Assembly: GCA_964521425.1 (NCBI GenBank)
Contig: CAZFRO010000002.1
Coordinates: 124,001-188,000 of the forward strand
DNA length: 64,000 nt
Direction: 5' to 3'
DNA from: Joyebacterum sp964521425
GTDB lineage: Bacteria > Joyebacterota > Joyebacteria > Joyebacterales > Joyebacteraceae
The notes beneath the pieces were generated by a model. That model worked only from the letters and a program-made list of their open reading frames with translations, did not search any database and was not told the origin of the DNA. The position numbers and the translations under genes were made by a program. This document shows positions 43,238 to 51,245 of this stretch, piece by piece; within the stretch, counting starts at the first letter, position 1; each line of letters opens with the position of its first letter.

Positions 43238-44197
43238 GTGCGGATGGACCTCTCCACAGTCCTTGCCGAGAACGAATGGCGCGCCCTTGTCGAAAAGGAC
43301 GGAGCCTCCTCTTTCTTCCAGACGCCCACCTGGAGTTCGCTGGTCGCGCTTCTGCCCGGATGGACCACTGCAGGTCTGGCCGCCCGAGTCGATGGCGAGC
43401 TGGTCGCAGCTCTGCCGTTCCTGAGGCACGAGCGACGTGGATTCACGACCCTCGAATCGATGCCGTTCGGTACCTACGGTGGCGTGCTGCTCTCACCGGC
43501 AGCCCCGCCCAACGCGGCCGCGTCATTGCTGGACGCTTTCGGACGCCTCGCTCGCACTCCAAGGATACTGACCGCGAGTGCCGTCGATTTCGCTGGAAGG
43601 CTTGTAGGCGACAGCGCGGGATTCGAGAGCCGACGCGATGAGGCGCAGGTTCTCGAGCTTGGTTCTGACTTCGATGAGTTGTGGAACGCATTCAAGCCGT
43701 CCCTCAGGAACAAGGTGAGGAAGGCGAAGAGCTCCGGAGTCACCGTGCGTCGTGCGGTGTCGCTTGGTGATTTCATTCAGTACAACGAGATGCTTGAGGA
43801 GTGCAGCAAGGGCTGGGGGATTCAGAACGTTTTCACAAGGGATTTCTTCGCGGCGCTGTTCGAGACAGGGGGAGAGGCGGTTCAGATGCTTCTGGCAGTA
43901 CAGGATGGCATTGTGATCGCCGGAGATCTCAACTTCGTATGCGGGGACAGCGTCTTCAATTGGGGAAACGTTTCGAAGGAGTCCGCCAAGAGCCTGGCGG
44001 CGAACACGCTGCTTCACGCTCACGCCATCGAGGTCGCCGTGGCGGATGGGCGTCAGACGTACAATCTGGGGTCGAGCGCGGGCATCAAAGGCGTGGAGTC
44101 GTTCAAGTCGGCGTTCGGGACGAGCAAGGTCAGCTACAGAACGTACTTCGTCGAGAAGAGATGGTATCGAGCGCTCAGGGCAGTGGTGGCGCGCTAA
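43238..44197 (+). CDS. FemAB/BioF2-like acyltransferase (GNAT fold)
   Basis: This 319-residue protein has the features of the FemAB-like double-GNAT family found in exopolysaccharide clusters: SSFFQTPTWSSLVALL near the start, SLRNKVRKAKSSGV in the middle and YNLGSSAGIKGVESFKSAFG near the end. It may acylate the amino-sugar made by the upstream aminotransferase. The start is GTG at 43238 with GGAGGT 7 bp upstream. Its stop codon lies inside the first copy of an 18-bp tandem repeat. Confidence 0.75.
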   Translation: MRMDLSTVLAENEWRALVEKDGASSFFQTPTWSSLVALLPGWTTAGLAARVDGELVAALPFLRHERRGFTTLESMPFGTYGGVLLSPAAPPNAAASLLDAFGRLARTPRILTASAVDFAGRLVGDSAGFESRRDEAQVLELGSDFDELWNAFKPSLRNKVRKAKSSGVTVRRAVSLGDFIQYNEMLEECSKGWGIQNVFTRDFFAALFETGGEAVQMLLAVQDGIVIAGDLNFVCGDSVFNWGNVSKESAKSLAANTLLHAHAIEVAVADGRQTYNLGSSAGIKGVESFKSAFGTSKVSYRTYFVEKRWYRALRAVVAR

Positions 44198-44260
44198 AGC
44201 GCGTGGGCGCGCTAAAGCGCGTGGGCGCGCTAAAGCGCGTGGGCGCGCTAAAGCGCGTGG
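44189..44260 (+). repeat. Four perfect 18-bp tandem repeats with internal palindrome
   Basis: The unit GCGCGCTAAAGCGCGTGG occurs four times head to tail at 44189, 44207, 44225 and 44243. A degenerate partial copy (GTGGGCACGCTAGAGCG) follows at about 44286. Each unit contains the inverted repeat CGCGCT-AA-AGCGCG. The first copy includes the stop codon of the FemAB-like gene, so the array looks like expansion of that gene's last codons. It fills most of the 118-bp gap to the next gene. Confidence 0.95.
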
Positions 44261-44315
44261 GCGCGGCCGATCAGACGGTGGCCGCGTGGGCACGCTAGAG
44301 CGTAGAGGAGATCAA

Positions 44316-45563
44316 TTGAGAACAGGCTTGAAGATTCTCCTGCTTGTCGCAGTAGTCGTGCACGTGGCATTCGCCGTGTCGCTCGTGCACCCGGGACACT
44401 TCCTGAACCCTCTGTTTCCCGAGGGAATGCACAATATCGGCGAAGGACAGGGAAGCGACTTCTTCGCGTTCTACCAGGCGGGAAGCTACGTTCTCGAGGG
44501 CAGGGACATATACCAGAGACCGATGGACGATCCAGAGCGCTCAGTCCCGTACGCCTACTTCTACCGGTATCTTCCGTTCGTCGCATACACACTCGGAGTG
44601 GCGGCGAATGCCGTGAGTCCGTGGACCGCCTACTGGATATGGATAGCCATCGTTGAGCTTGCGCTCATCGGCTGCATCATCCTGACTCGACGACTCACAC
44701 GCGACAACTCTCTCTTTGCGCTTCTCGCCTCCATGTGGCTCCTCTACACGCCCTTCTACATTGAGCAGTACATGGGACAGCTGAACCTGCTCATGGCAGC
44801 CGGGATCTTTGTTATGGTCCTGTCCTACTCGGAAGGGAAGATGAAGCGGTTCGACTGGGTCTGGATCGCCACCGTAGTCACCAAGCACCTGACCATTCTG
44901 TACGTACCGCTCATGCTGCGTCTCAAGAGATATCGGACGGTGTTCCTGACATTCGTGATACTGGGCGTTAGCGCCATACCCTACCTGGCCATGAGGGCAA
45001 GCGGTGTTGGGGACTTCGCACACGACAATTTCGACCTCACACTCTATCCGTACCCCGGGAATTTCGGCGCTCTCGCGCTGCTCATGGTCCTCAAGATGCA
45101 GCTCTTCCCAGCGGCCTCGAGCATAGGTTTCAATCTTGGCCCGCTCAGGATGACTATCACGCGTGCGCTTGTTCTTCTGGTGATGATGGTACCCACCCTG
45201 ACAAGTCTGAACATCACATTCAGAAGGCGGCCGTTCGATCTCCTCGAGTCAGTTGCGCTCTGGACGATGGTCTACTTCTTCGTGTTCAGAGAGGTCTGGG
45301 AGTACCATTACGTGCTCCTCCTGCCGCTCTTCGTGCTTCTCTACGCAAGGACAAGGGCGCGCGTTCTGTGGTACATATACGCGATCGCGGCGGCGCCTAC
45401 GTTCTTCATCCTGTACGACGTGCCCGGACGGAATCCGGAGGTCCAGTGGACGGCTCTTGAACATATCGCGAACCACGCGTTCAAGGTGATTCCCCTGGTC
45501 TGGCTATTCATATGGGTAGCTGCCGGCTTCCTCAGGCGCCATCCGAATCGAGGCGAAGAATGA
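44316..45563 (+). CDS. Polytopic glycosyltransferase, GT87/DUF2029-like
   Basis: This 415-residue membrane protein has about 10-11 helices. GSDFFAFYQAGSYVLEGRDIYQRP in the first loop and YTPFYIEQYMGQLNLLMAAGIFVM are typical of the DUF2029/GT87 alpha-mannosyltransferases, which use polyprenyl-phosphate-mannose. This agrees with the Dpm1-like gene at 36300. TTG 44316 is chosen because AGAGGAG lies 5 bp upstream and it starts a hydrophobic helix. Upstream sequence in the same frame only reads through the tandem repeat. Confidence 0.78.
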   Translation: MRTGLKILLLVAVVVHVAFAVSLVHPGHFLNPLFPEGMHNIGEGQGSDFFAFYQAGSYVLEGRDIYQRPMDDPERSVPYAYFYRYLPFVAYTLGVAANAVSPWTAYWIWIAIVELALIGCIILTRRLTRDNSLFALLASMWLLYTPFYIEQYMGQLNLLMAAGIFVMVLSYSEGKMKRFDWVWIATVVTKHLTILYVPLMLRLKRYRTVFLTFVILGVSAIPYLAMRASGVGDFAHDNFDLTLYPYPGNFGALALLMVLKMQLFPAASSIGFNLGPLRMTITRALVLLVMMVPTLTSLNITFRRRPFDLLESVALWTMVYFFVFREVWEYHYVLLLPLFVLLYARTRARVLWYIYAIAAAPTFFILYDVPGRNPEVQWTALEHIANHAFKVIPLVWLFIWVAAGFLRRHPNRGEE

Positions 45564-46654
45564 GAATCGCCTATCTATCCATCGGAGGACACATCCACAC
45601 GGAGCGATGGCTCCGTTACTTCGCAGGGAAGGGGCACGATGTGCACCTCCTGACGGTGCAACCCGCTCCAATCGAGGGGGTGACGATTCACGACATACGC
45701 ACGGGCATTCCCGTGAAGCCGCTTCACTACGCGGTCGCGCTCGGCAAGGTCAAGCGCATTCTGCGGGTGATCAGACCCGATCTCCTGCACACGCACTTCC
45801 TGACCGGATACGGCTACTGGGGCGCCTACTCGGGCTTTCATCCGTTCATCATGACGGTCTGGGGAGATGACGTCTACACAACCCCGCACCAGTCGTTCTT
45901 GAAGGGGAGGCTGGCACGCACAGCGCTCAAGCGCGCCGATCTCATCACCGGTGACTCCGAGGACATTCTCGCGCACGTGGTCGCCATGGGCGGGGACGCC
46001 GACAAATGCAGGGTGGTCCAGTGGGGAGTCGATCTCGACCGCTTCCGCCCCGACGCGGAAACCTCGGTCCGGGAGAAGCTCGGGATCCCGGCTGACTCCC
46101 CCCTTGTGATCAGCATCAGGAGTTTCACACAGGCCTACTACAACATAGACACGATAGTCCGCTCGATTCCTGCCGTGCTCCGTGAGCGTCCGGCTACACA
46201 CTTCATCATTGCCGGAAACGAAGGTGATGATACGGAACTCAGACGGCTGGCCGCTGAACTCGGAATCGGCCCCAACGCGCACTTCGTCGGCAGGATTCCC
46301 CACGAGGATCTTCCGGCATATCTCGCAACCTCTGATGTGTTCCTGAGCGTTCCATCGGTGGATGCCACGCCCGTCTCGCTCCTTGAGGCGATGGCATGCG
46401 GGACAGCCGTTGTCGTCTCGAACCTGGCATCCGGTCTTGAGTGGGTGACCCACGAGGAGAACGGCCTCGTCGTCGAGCCCGCCAATCGCGTGGAGCTTGA
46501 GGCCGCCATACTGCGTCTGATTGACGCCCCCGAGATGCGTGCAAGCTTCGGGCGGATTGGGGTTGAGAAGGTGAGCGAGAAGGCGGACCACCAGGCACAC
46601 ATGGCCGTCATGGAAGGGCTCTGTCGCGAACTGGTCTCCGGGAAGGAGGCGTGA
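45560..46654 (+). CDS. Family 4 glycosyltransferase (GT-B)
   Basis: This 364-residue enzyme begins MRIAYLSIGGHIHTERWL and has the acceptor-domain segment PDLLHTHFLTGYGYWGAY and the donor-domain segment DATPVSLLEAMACGTAVVVSNLASGLEWV (E-x7-E type). Its ATG overlaps the TGA of the GT87-like gene. It probably adds a sugar to the glycan built by the cluster. Confidence 0.87.
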   Translation: MRIAYLSIGGHIHTERWLRYFAGKGHDVHLLTVQPAPIEGVTIHDIRTGIPVKPLHYAVALGKVKRILRVIRPDLLHTHFLTGYGYWGAYSGFHPFIMTVWGDDVYTTPHQSFLKGRLARTALKRADLITGDSEDILAHVVAMGGDADKCRVVQWGVDLDRFRPDAETSVREKLGIPADSPLVISIRSFTQAYYNIDTIVRSIPAVLRERPATHFIIAGNEGDDTELRRLAAELGIGPNAHFVGRIPHEDLPAYLATSDVFLSVPSVDATPVSLLEAMACGTAVVVSNLASGLEWVTHEENGLVVEPANRVELEAAILRLIDAPEMRASFGRIGVEKVSEKADHQAHMAVMEGLCRELVSGKEA

Positions 46655-46655
46655 G

Positions 46656-47588
46656 ATGCCCGGTAGATCTGTGAGCGTGATCATACCGACCTACAACCGG
46701 CTCGCATTCCTCACGAAGACGCTGAGCGCTCTCTCGGAACAAACCTACCCATCCGAGCTTGTTGAGGTGGTTGTCGTGGACGACTGCTCTCGCGATGAAA
46801 CGCCCGCGTTCATCCGGAACCTCGATACGCGGTTCAAGCTCTTGAGCCTGCGCCACGAGAGAAACCGGGGCCGCGCGGCCGCGCGCAACACCGGGATCCG
46901 GGAGGCAGGTGGAGACCTCGTCCTCTTTGTTGATGATGATATGCGTTCGAGACCCGACCTCATCGAGCTGCACGTCGCTTTTCAGGAATCGCACGGTGAG
47001 TCGATGGTGATCGGAAGCGCGCTGCAGGCTCCGGAGCTTGGGTCGTCGACGGTCTATACCTACCTCGACAGCATGGGTGTCCACAAACTTAAGCCGGGCT
47101 CAAAGGCTCCGGCGCGCTACTTCGTCACCAACAACGCGTCAGTTCCCCGGAAGGCCCTGCTCGACGTGGGACTCTTCGATGAGTCATTCACCAACTACGG
47201 ATTCGAGGATACTGAGATCGCCTTCCGTGTGGAGGACAACCTCGGACTGGCCACCTGGTACTGCGATGAGGCCGTCGCATATCATCTGCATGCTCAGAGC
47301 CTTGACGATGTGCTCCGGAAGCGGGAGGAGGCAGTGGCTGCCCTCCGAAGACTCCTCGAGATCCACCCCGGCCGCACGTCGGAACTCTCGATCGATGTTC
47401 TGCTACCTCCGGCCGATGGTGACTCGGTGTCGCTTCGCTCGAAGAAACTCCTGATGCTCCTCGCCACCAACCGACTCGGCTATCTCCTTACGCGCGCAGC
47501 CGCGAAGGCCATGCACCTTGGGCCGCTATCGGTTCCCGCTCTCACGTACCTGATCGCCTGCCGCTACAGGCGCGCCCTCGCGCTCTAG
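46656..47588 (+). CDS. Family 2 glycosyltransferase
   Basis: This 310-residue GT-A enzyme begins VSVIIPTYNRLAFLTKTL and has VVDDCSRDETPAF, NRGRAAARNTGI, LVLFVDDDM and a late FTNYGFEDTEIAFRV. It is the last gene of the same-strand run that begins at the riboflavin operon. A perfect GGAAGGAGG stands 5 bp before its ATG. Confidence 0.87.
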   Translation: MPGRSVSVIIPTYNRLAFLTKTLSALSEQTYPSELVEVVVVDDCSRDETPAFIRNLDTRFKLLSLRHERNRGRAAARNTGIREAGGDLVLFVDDDMRSRPDLIELHVAFQESHGESMVIGSALQAPELGSSTVYTYLDSMGVHKLKPGSKAPARYFVTNNASVPRKALLDVGLFDESFTNYGFEDTEIAFRVEDNLGLATWYCDEAVAYHLHAQSLDDVLRKREEAVAALRRLLEIHPGRTSELSIDVLLPPADGDSVSLRSKKLLMLLATNRLGYLLTRAAAKAMHLGPLSVPALTYLIACRYRRALAL

Positions 47589-47747
47589 AATCTCCCACCG
47601 TGTTGCACTCTGGCGGCCCGCCATGCGCGGGCATCGTCATATGTAACAAGGCACTTCGATGGCACCCCCACTGAACTCAGCGCGAAAGCACCCAATGCAC
47701 AGGCATTGCGGCGGATACTTCGCACCGTCACGCCGCGCGCGACGAGT

Positions 47748-47764
47748 GTGGCACGCTCCATGCT
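47748..47764 (+). promoter_or_regulatory. Possible sigma-54 promoter ahead of the BMC operon
   Basis: TGTGGCACG is followed by ATGCT with exactly 10 bases between GG (47750-47751) and GC (47762-47763). One base of the -12 element differs from consensus (ATGC for TTGC). If used, the transcript would pass through the inverted repeat and the 14-bp hairpin before reaching pduL. In GC-rich DNA such a match may be chance. Confidence 0.3.
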
Positions 47765-47911
47765 TCCTCTAACAGCTGGCAACAGGGAATACCGATGATC
47801 GCGTTCCCTGGCGTATACGTGAGCATCGCCAGGTCGTGGGCTGATCCCCATACCAGAGAATGAGTCGTACGCCACCTGTTGCACGTTACCTCGGGGAGCG
47901 CACATACAAAG

Positions 47912-47942
47912 GCGGCCTCCTCCGCATCGCGGAGGGGGCCGC
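47912..47942. terminator. Very stable hairpin, terminator or attenuator
   Basis: A 14-bp stem with one T-G wobble closes a 3-base loop (arms 47912-47925 and 47929-47942). There is only a short T-stretch downstream (CGTTT on plus, CTTTGT on minus), so it is a weak classical terminator. It is placed to stop read-through from the glycan block or to attenuate a transcript starting further upstream. Confidence 0.5.
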
Positions 47943-47963
47943 AACTCGTTTGCGGCGTTTCGG

Positions 47964-47992
47964 TTGACACGTTATGCCCCCTCTGCTAGACT
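47964..47992 (+). promoter_or_regulatory. Strong sigma-70-type promoter of the BMC operon
   Basis: TTGACA at 47964-47969, a 17-bp spacer and TAGACT at 47987-47992 lie 85 bp before the pduL start. It is nearly the same as the riboflavin-operon promoter (TTGACA-17-TAGAGT). Confidence 0.8.
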
Positions 47993-48077
47993 GCCCCCGA
48001 CTTCGGTCAATTGCTGAGCCGACAAAGTATGAACCTCCTTCATTCCGCGTTCGCTTGGCTCGGTAGGGGGATGGAGC

Positions 48078-48728
48078 TTGGACCAAGTCGAGAGGATTGC
48101 ACAGGAAGTCATGCGCAGGCTGGGCGGATCCGATCGAGATCAGGTCCAGGCCTTGGGCTCAATCCCGATTTCGGTCTCGGCGAGACACATACACATCTCT
48201 CGAGGTGTATTGGATAGGCTGTACGGTGAGGGGTTTGAACTCACCCGGCTGGCCGATCTGGGACAGCCCGGGGAGTTTGCATCCGACCAGACCGTGACGC
48301 TGGTGGGGCCGTCGTTGCGTGCAATCGAGCGGGTCCGCGTGTTGGGACCGGTTCGCGCTTACACGCAGGTTGAGGTCTCTGCCACTGATGCGGTCAGACT
48401 GAGTATCGAACCACCGATACGTCGTTCAGGGGACCTGGCAGGCAGCGAGACCGTCACTATTGTGGGTCCGGCCGGAACGGTGAGACTCCGCGAGGTGGCG
48501 ATCCGTGCAATGCGCCACATCCATATGACTGAGCGTGACGCTGAGATCCACAGGGTGAAGGACGGAGATCTCGTGAGAGTCCGTTTCCCGGGACCGGCGG
48601 CGCTCGTACTTGAGAATACCCTGATTCGTGTCTCCAAGAGTGCACTTCTGGAGATGCATCTTGATACGGACAATGCAAACGCGGCTGACGTGAGGCCGCC
48701 AATGACCGTGGATATCCTCCATTCGTGA
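48078..48728 (+). CDS. pduL: PduL-type phosphate acyltransferase of the microcompartment
   Basis: This 216-residue protein converts an acyl-CoA and phosphate to acyl-phosphate and CoA. Two PduL domains each carry a metal-binding His motif: SARHIHIS (about residue 35) and RAMRHIHMTERD (about 150). The first 17 residues (MDQVERIAQEVMRRLGG) form an amphipathic helix like the encapsulation peptides that target enzymes to BMC lumens. The start is TTG at 48078; AGGGGG ends 7 bp upstream. It is the first gene of the BMC operon and regenerates CoA used by the aldehyde dehydrogenase. Confidence 0.93.
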   Translation: MDQVERIAQEVMRRLGGSDRDQVQALGSIPISVSARHIHISRGVLDRLYGEGFELTRLADLGQPGEFASDQTVTLVGPSLRAIERVRVLGPVRAYTQVEVSATDAVRLSIEPPIRRSGDLAGSETVTIVGPAGTVRLREVAIRAMRHIHMTERDAEIHRVKDGDLVRVRFPGPAALVLENTLIRVSKSALLEMHLDTDNANAADVRPPMTVDILHS

Positions 48729-48760
48729 ATGGAAGGGTCTAAAGCCAGGGGGTGAGACGA

Positions 48761-49030
48761 TTGCCGGGACTTGCGCTTGGAATGGTTGAGACCAAGGGAG
48801 TCGTTGGGCTCATAGAGGCCGCCGACGCGATGGTTAAGACCGCCAACGTCGAATTGACGAAGTACGAGAGGATCGGTGGCGGCTACGTTACCGCTATCGT
48901 CAGAGGTGATGTCGGAGCTGTGAAGGCCGCTGTTGCGGCAGGGGCTGCGGCCGCCGGCAAAGTCGGAGAGCTTGTTTCCTATCATGTCATACCAGCGCCG
49001 CACGAGATGCTGGAAGGAACGATGCTCTAG
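48761..49030 (+). CDS. BMC-H hexameric shell protein 1
   Basis: This 89-residue single-domain shell protein of the PduA/EutM type has LALGMVETKGVVGLIEAADAMVKTANVEL, a pore region RIGGGYV, and IVRGDVGAVKAAVAAGAAAA with the closing SYHVIPAPH. Hexamers tile the facets, and their small pores admit polar substrates. TTG 48761 is preferred over GTG 48752 because GGGGGTGAG then acts as the Shine-Dalgarno and the protein starts next to the conserved ALGMVETKG. Confidence 0.95.
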   Translation: MPGLALGMVETKGVVGLIEAADAMVKTANVELTKYERIGGGYVTAIVRGDVGAVKAAVAAGAAAAGKVGELVSYHVIPAPHEMLEGTML

Positions 49031-49093
49031 GACCGATCAGGATTGCGGTCTGGAGCGTCTTCATACGATCTGACCCGTTCGCGGGAGGATGAA

Positions 49094-49390
49094 ATGGGCG
49101 AAGCCCTCGGAATGATCGAGACCAGGGGATTCATCGGGATGGTCGAGGCGTCCGATGCCATGGTGAAAGCAGCCAAGGTGAGGCTCGTCGGCTACGAGAA
49201 GGTCGGCGGGGGATACGTGACGGCCATCGTCCGCGGTGATGTGGCCGCGGTGCGCGCGGCGGTTGATGCAGGGATGGCAACTGCCAGCAAGGTGGGCGAG
49301 CTGATCTCAACGCATGTCATACCACAGCCTCACTCAAGTCTCGAGGATGCGCTGCCGATCGGCAAGACAGCGAAGTCAAAAGCGAAGTAG
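49094..49390 (+). CDS. BMC-H hexameric shell protein 2
   Basis: This 98-residue shell protein is closely related to the preceding one (EALGMIETRGFIGMVEASDAMVKAAKVRL, KVGGGYV, IVRGDVAAVRAAVDAGMATA, STHVIPQPH). It has an extra basic tail (GKTAKSKAK) that may face the lumen or cytosol. The start ATG 49094 has GGGAGG 5 bp upstream. Having two BMC-H paralogs is usual in aldolase-type BMC loci. Confidence 0.96.
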   Translation: MGEALGMIETRGFIGMVEASDAMVKAAKVRLVGYEKVGGGYVTAIVRGDVAAVRAAVDAGMATASKVGELISTHVIPQPHSSLEDALPIGKTAKSKAK

Positions 49391-49469
49391 ACACCAATCG
49401 CTATTCGGGACGGCGCATGGATCGGGCGTGGGCGGGCCGCTTGGGTGCGGTTCGAAGGGCTTGATCTTA

Positions 49470-49485
49470 AAGCAGCGCGCTGCTT
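49470..49485. promoter_or_regulatory. 16-bp perfect palindrome between BMC-H2 and BMC-P1
   Basis: AAGCAGCGCGCTGCTT lies in a 116-bp gap, the widest inside the BMC operon, 21 bp before the first BMC-P gene. It could be an mRNA hairpin that tunes processing or stability between abundant hexamer and scarce vertex transcripts, or a protein-binding site. No function is proven. Confidence 0.4.
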
Positions 49486-49506
49486 CGCGGACGGCAGAGG
49501 TGAACC

Positions 49507-49794
49507 ATGAATATCGGCAAGGTTGTCGGGACAGTCGTCGCGAGCCAGAAGGACGAGAAGCTCACAGGCGCAAAGCTCCTGATCGTGAGACAAGTCGAAC
49601 TGGATGGCAGCGAGACGGGATCGTTCGTCGTCGCGATCGATGCAGTCGGCGCCGGTGAGGGAGAGATGGTCCTCTACGCGAGCGGAAGCTCAGCGCGCCA
49701 GACTCCGCTCACGAAGGACAGACCTGCCGATGCCGTCATCATGGCCATCGTCGACTCCATCGAAGTCGGCGGAAAGCTCCTCTACGACAAGTGA
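49507..49794 (+). CDS. BMC-P pentameric vertex protein 1 (EutN/CcmL family)
   Basis: This 95-residue protein has the family features MNIGKVVGTVVASQKDEKLTGAKLLIV, a central FVVAIDAVGAGEGEMVLYASGSSAR and a closing DAVIMAIVDSIEV. Pentamers cap the 12 vertices of the icosahedral shell. It is the first of three BMC-P genes in this operon. GAGGTGAACC precedes the ATG. Confidence 0.96.
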   Translation: MNIGKVVGTVVASQKDEKLTGAKLLIVRQVELDGSETGSFVVAIDAVGAGEGEMVLYASGSSARQTPLTKDRPADAVIMAIVDSIEVGGKLLYDK

Positions 49795-49813
49795 ATCCAA
49801 GATCGGCAGACCC

Positions 49814-51244
49814 ATGGCGAACGAAGAGCTTGCCATCAGGACGGTAGTTGAACGCGTCGTTGGTGAACTGGCGTCCACCGGGGAAGCGACTACGAGGCAG
49901 GCGCCTCCGGCTTTTGACGGTCGCGGGATTCTCGAGACAGTGGATGACGCGGTTCAGGCCGCGTGGACCAGCCAGCGCGAACTCATCGAGAGTTCACTTG
50001 AACTCCGCAAGGGGATCATTCAAGCGATGCGTCTGGCCGCTCTTGAGAACGCGCGGTCGCTCGCCGAACAGGCGGTCGAGGAGACGGGACTCGGGCGTGT
50101 CGAGGACAAGGTACAGAAGAACATCCTCGTCGCCGAGCGCACTCCAGGCACCGAAGATCTCAGGCCCGTTGCTTTCTCTGGAGACCACGGGCTCACTCTT
50201 GTGGAACGCGCCCCGTACGGAGTGATCGGGTCCATCACCCCATCGACCAACCCATCCGAGACGATCATCAACAACGCAATCAGCATGGTCGCCGGCGGCA
50301 ACGCCGTCGTGTTCAATCCGCATCCGGGAGCACGCGTTGTCTCGCTCACAACGATCAACTTACTGAATCGCGCCATAAGCGAGGCAGGGGGCCCCAGGGC
50401 CCTTCTCTATGCAGTCAGTGAGCCTTCAATCGACACGGCGCAGGCGCTCATGCGGCACGCGGGCATTCGACTCCTGGTGGTTACCGGAGGCCCTGCGGTG
50501 GTGAGGGCGGCGATGGAGAGCGGGAAGAAGGTGATCGCTGCCGGACCGGGCAATCCCCCGGTCGTGGTTGACGAGACGGCCGATGTCGATCAGGCGGCGC
50601 GGGACATCATCGCCGGTGCGAGCTTCGACAACAACATCGTCTGCATCGCCGAGAAGGAGATAATAGCCGTTCGCGCCGTGGCGGACAGACTGCGGAAGGC
50701 GCTTACGGCGGCGGGGGCGTTCGAGGTCAAGGGACACGCGATCGAGCGTCTGACTGAAGCCGTTCTCGATGAGAACCGTGGGGCGGGACACAGCTCGCCC
50801 TTGAAACGGCATCTTGTTGGCAAGGATGCGGCTCTTATCCTCGCGGAGGCAGGCCTCTCCTGTCCGAACGGAACAAGACTGGCCTTCTTCGTGGCCGACG
50901 TGAATCATCCCCTCGTCTGGACTGAACAGATGATGCCCGTCATCCCGATGATCATCGTGGAGAGCGCCATCGAGGCTATAGAGCTTGCGAAGCGCGTAGA
51001 GCGCGGCAACCGCCACACGGCTGTCATGCATTCGAAGAACATTGAGCATCTCTCTCGTATGGCGAGAGCCATGGACTGCTCGATCTTCGTGAAGAACGGG
51101 CCGTCATTCGCCGGCTTGGGGTTTGGTGGAGAGGGCTTCACGACATTCACAATAGCCAGCCCTACGGGCGAGGGGTTGACCTCGGCCAGGACGTTCACGC
51201 GCGAGCGCCGTTGCACGCTCGTCGACTATTTCAGGATCGTCTAG
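49814..51244 (+). CDS. CoA-acylating aldehyde dehydrogenase of the microcompartment (PduP-like)
   Basis: This 476-residue enzyme oxidises an aldehyde to acyl-CoA with NAD+. Motifs are ERAPYGVIGSITPSTNPSETIINN, VTGGPAVVRAAMESGKKVIAAGPGNPPVVVD and the catalytic Cys277 in NNIVCIAEKE. The last conserved block is FAGLGFGGEGFTTFTIASPTGEG. The N-terminal 20 residues (MANEELAIRTVVERVVGEL) form a likely encapsulation helix, then a flexible linker. In an aldolase-type compartment the expected substrate is lactaldehyde, giving lactyl-CoA for PduL. ATG 49814 is 19 bp after the BMC-P1 stop. Confidence 0.92.
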   Translation: MANEELAIRTVVERVVGELASTGEATTRQAPPAFDGRGILETVDDAVQAAWTSQRELIESSLELRKGIIQAMRLAALENARSLAEQAVEETGLGRVEDKVQKNILVAERTPGTEDLRPVAFSGDHGLTLVERAPYGVIGSITPSTNPSETIINNAISMVAGGNAVVFNPHPGARVVSLTTINLLNRAISEAGGPRALLYAVSEPSIDTAQALMRHAGIRLLVVTGGPAVVRAAMESGKKVIAAGPGNPPVVVDETADVDQAARDIIAGASFDNNIVCIAEKEIIAVRAVADRLRKALTAAGAFEVKGHAIERLTEAVLDENRGAGHSSPLKRHLVGKDAALILAEAGLSCPNGTRLAFFVADVNHPLVWTEQMMPVIPMIIVESAIEAIELAKRVERGNRHTAVMHSKNIEHLSRMARAMDCSIFVKNGPSFAGLGFGGEGFTTFTIASPTGEGLTSARTFTRERRCTLVDYFRIV

Positions 51245-51245
51245 A

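Larger units (their letters stand above)
47589..48077 (+). other. Regulatory region upstream of the microcompartment operon
   Basis: This 489-bp gap has no convincing gene. In order it holds a small hairpin (GCCCGC / GCGGGC, 47616-47632), a possible sigma-54 promoter, an inverted repeat (CAGGGAA-14-TTCCCTG, 47783-47789 and 47804-47810), a second repeat (TGGCG / CGCCA, about 47809-47831), a 14-bp stem hairpin and a strong sigma-70-type promoter. The layout suggests controlled expression of the BMC operon, perhaps with an operator and an attenuator, but no regulator gene is beside it. Confidence 0.55.

Noticed and set aside
44189..44260. CRISPR array
   Set aside because: The 18-bp units are directly adjacent with no spacers, and there are no cas genes.
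44046..44315. Upstream extension of the GT87-like gene through the tandem repeat
   Set aside because: The frame is open only because the repeat lacks stops in it. It overlaps the FemAB-like gene, and the TTG at 44316 has a good ribosome-binding site.
47585..47944. A 119-codon minus-strand frame in the BMC control region
   Set aside because: Its composition is random-looking, there is no ribosome-binding site, and it overlaps promoter-like elements and hairpins.
49440..49490. GGTTCGAA in the BMC operon as a tRNA T-arm
   Set aside because: The flanking bases do not form the T-stem, and no acceptor or anticodon stem is found.
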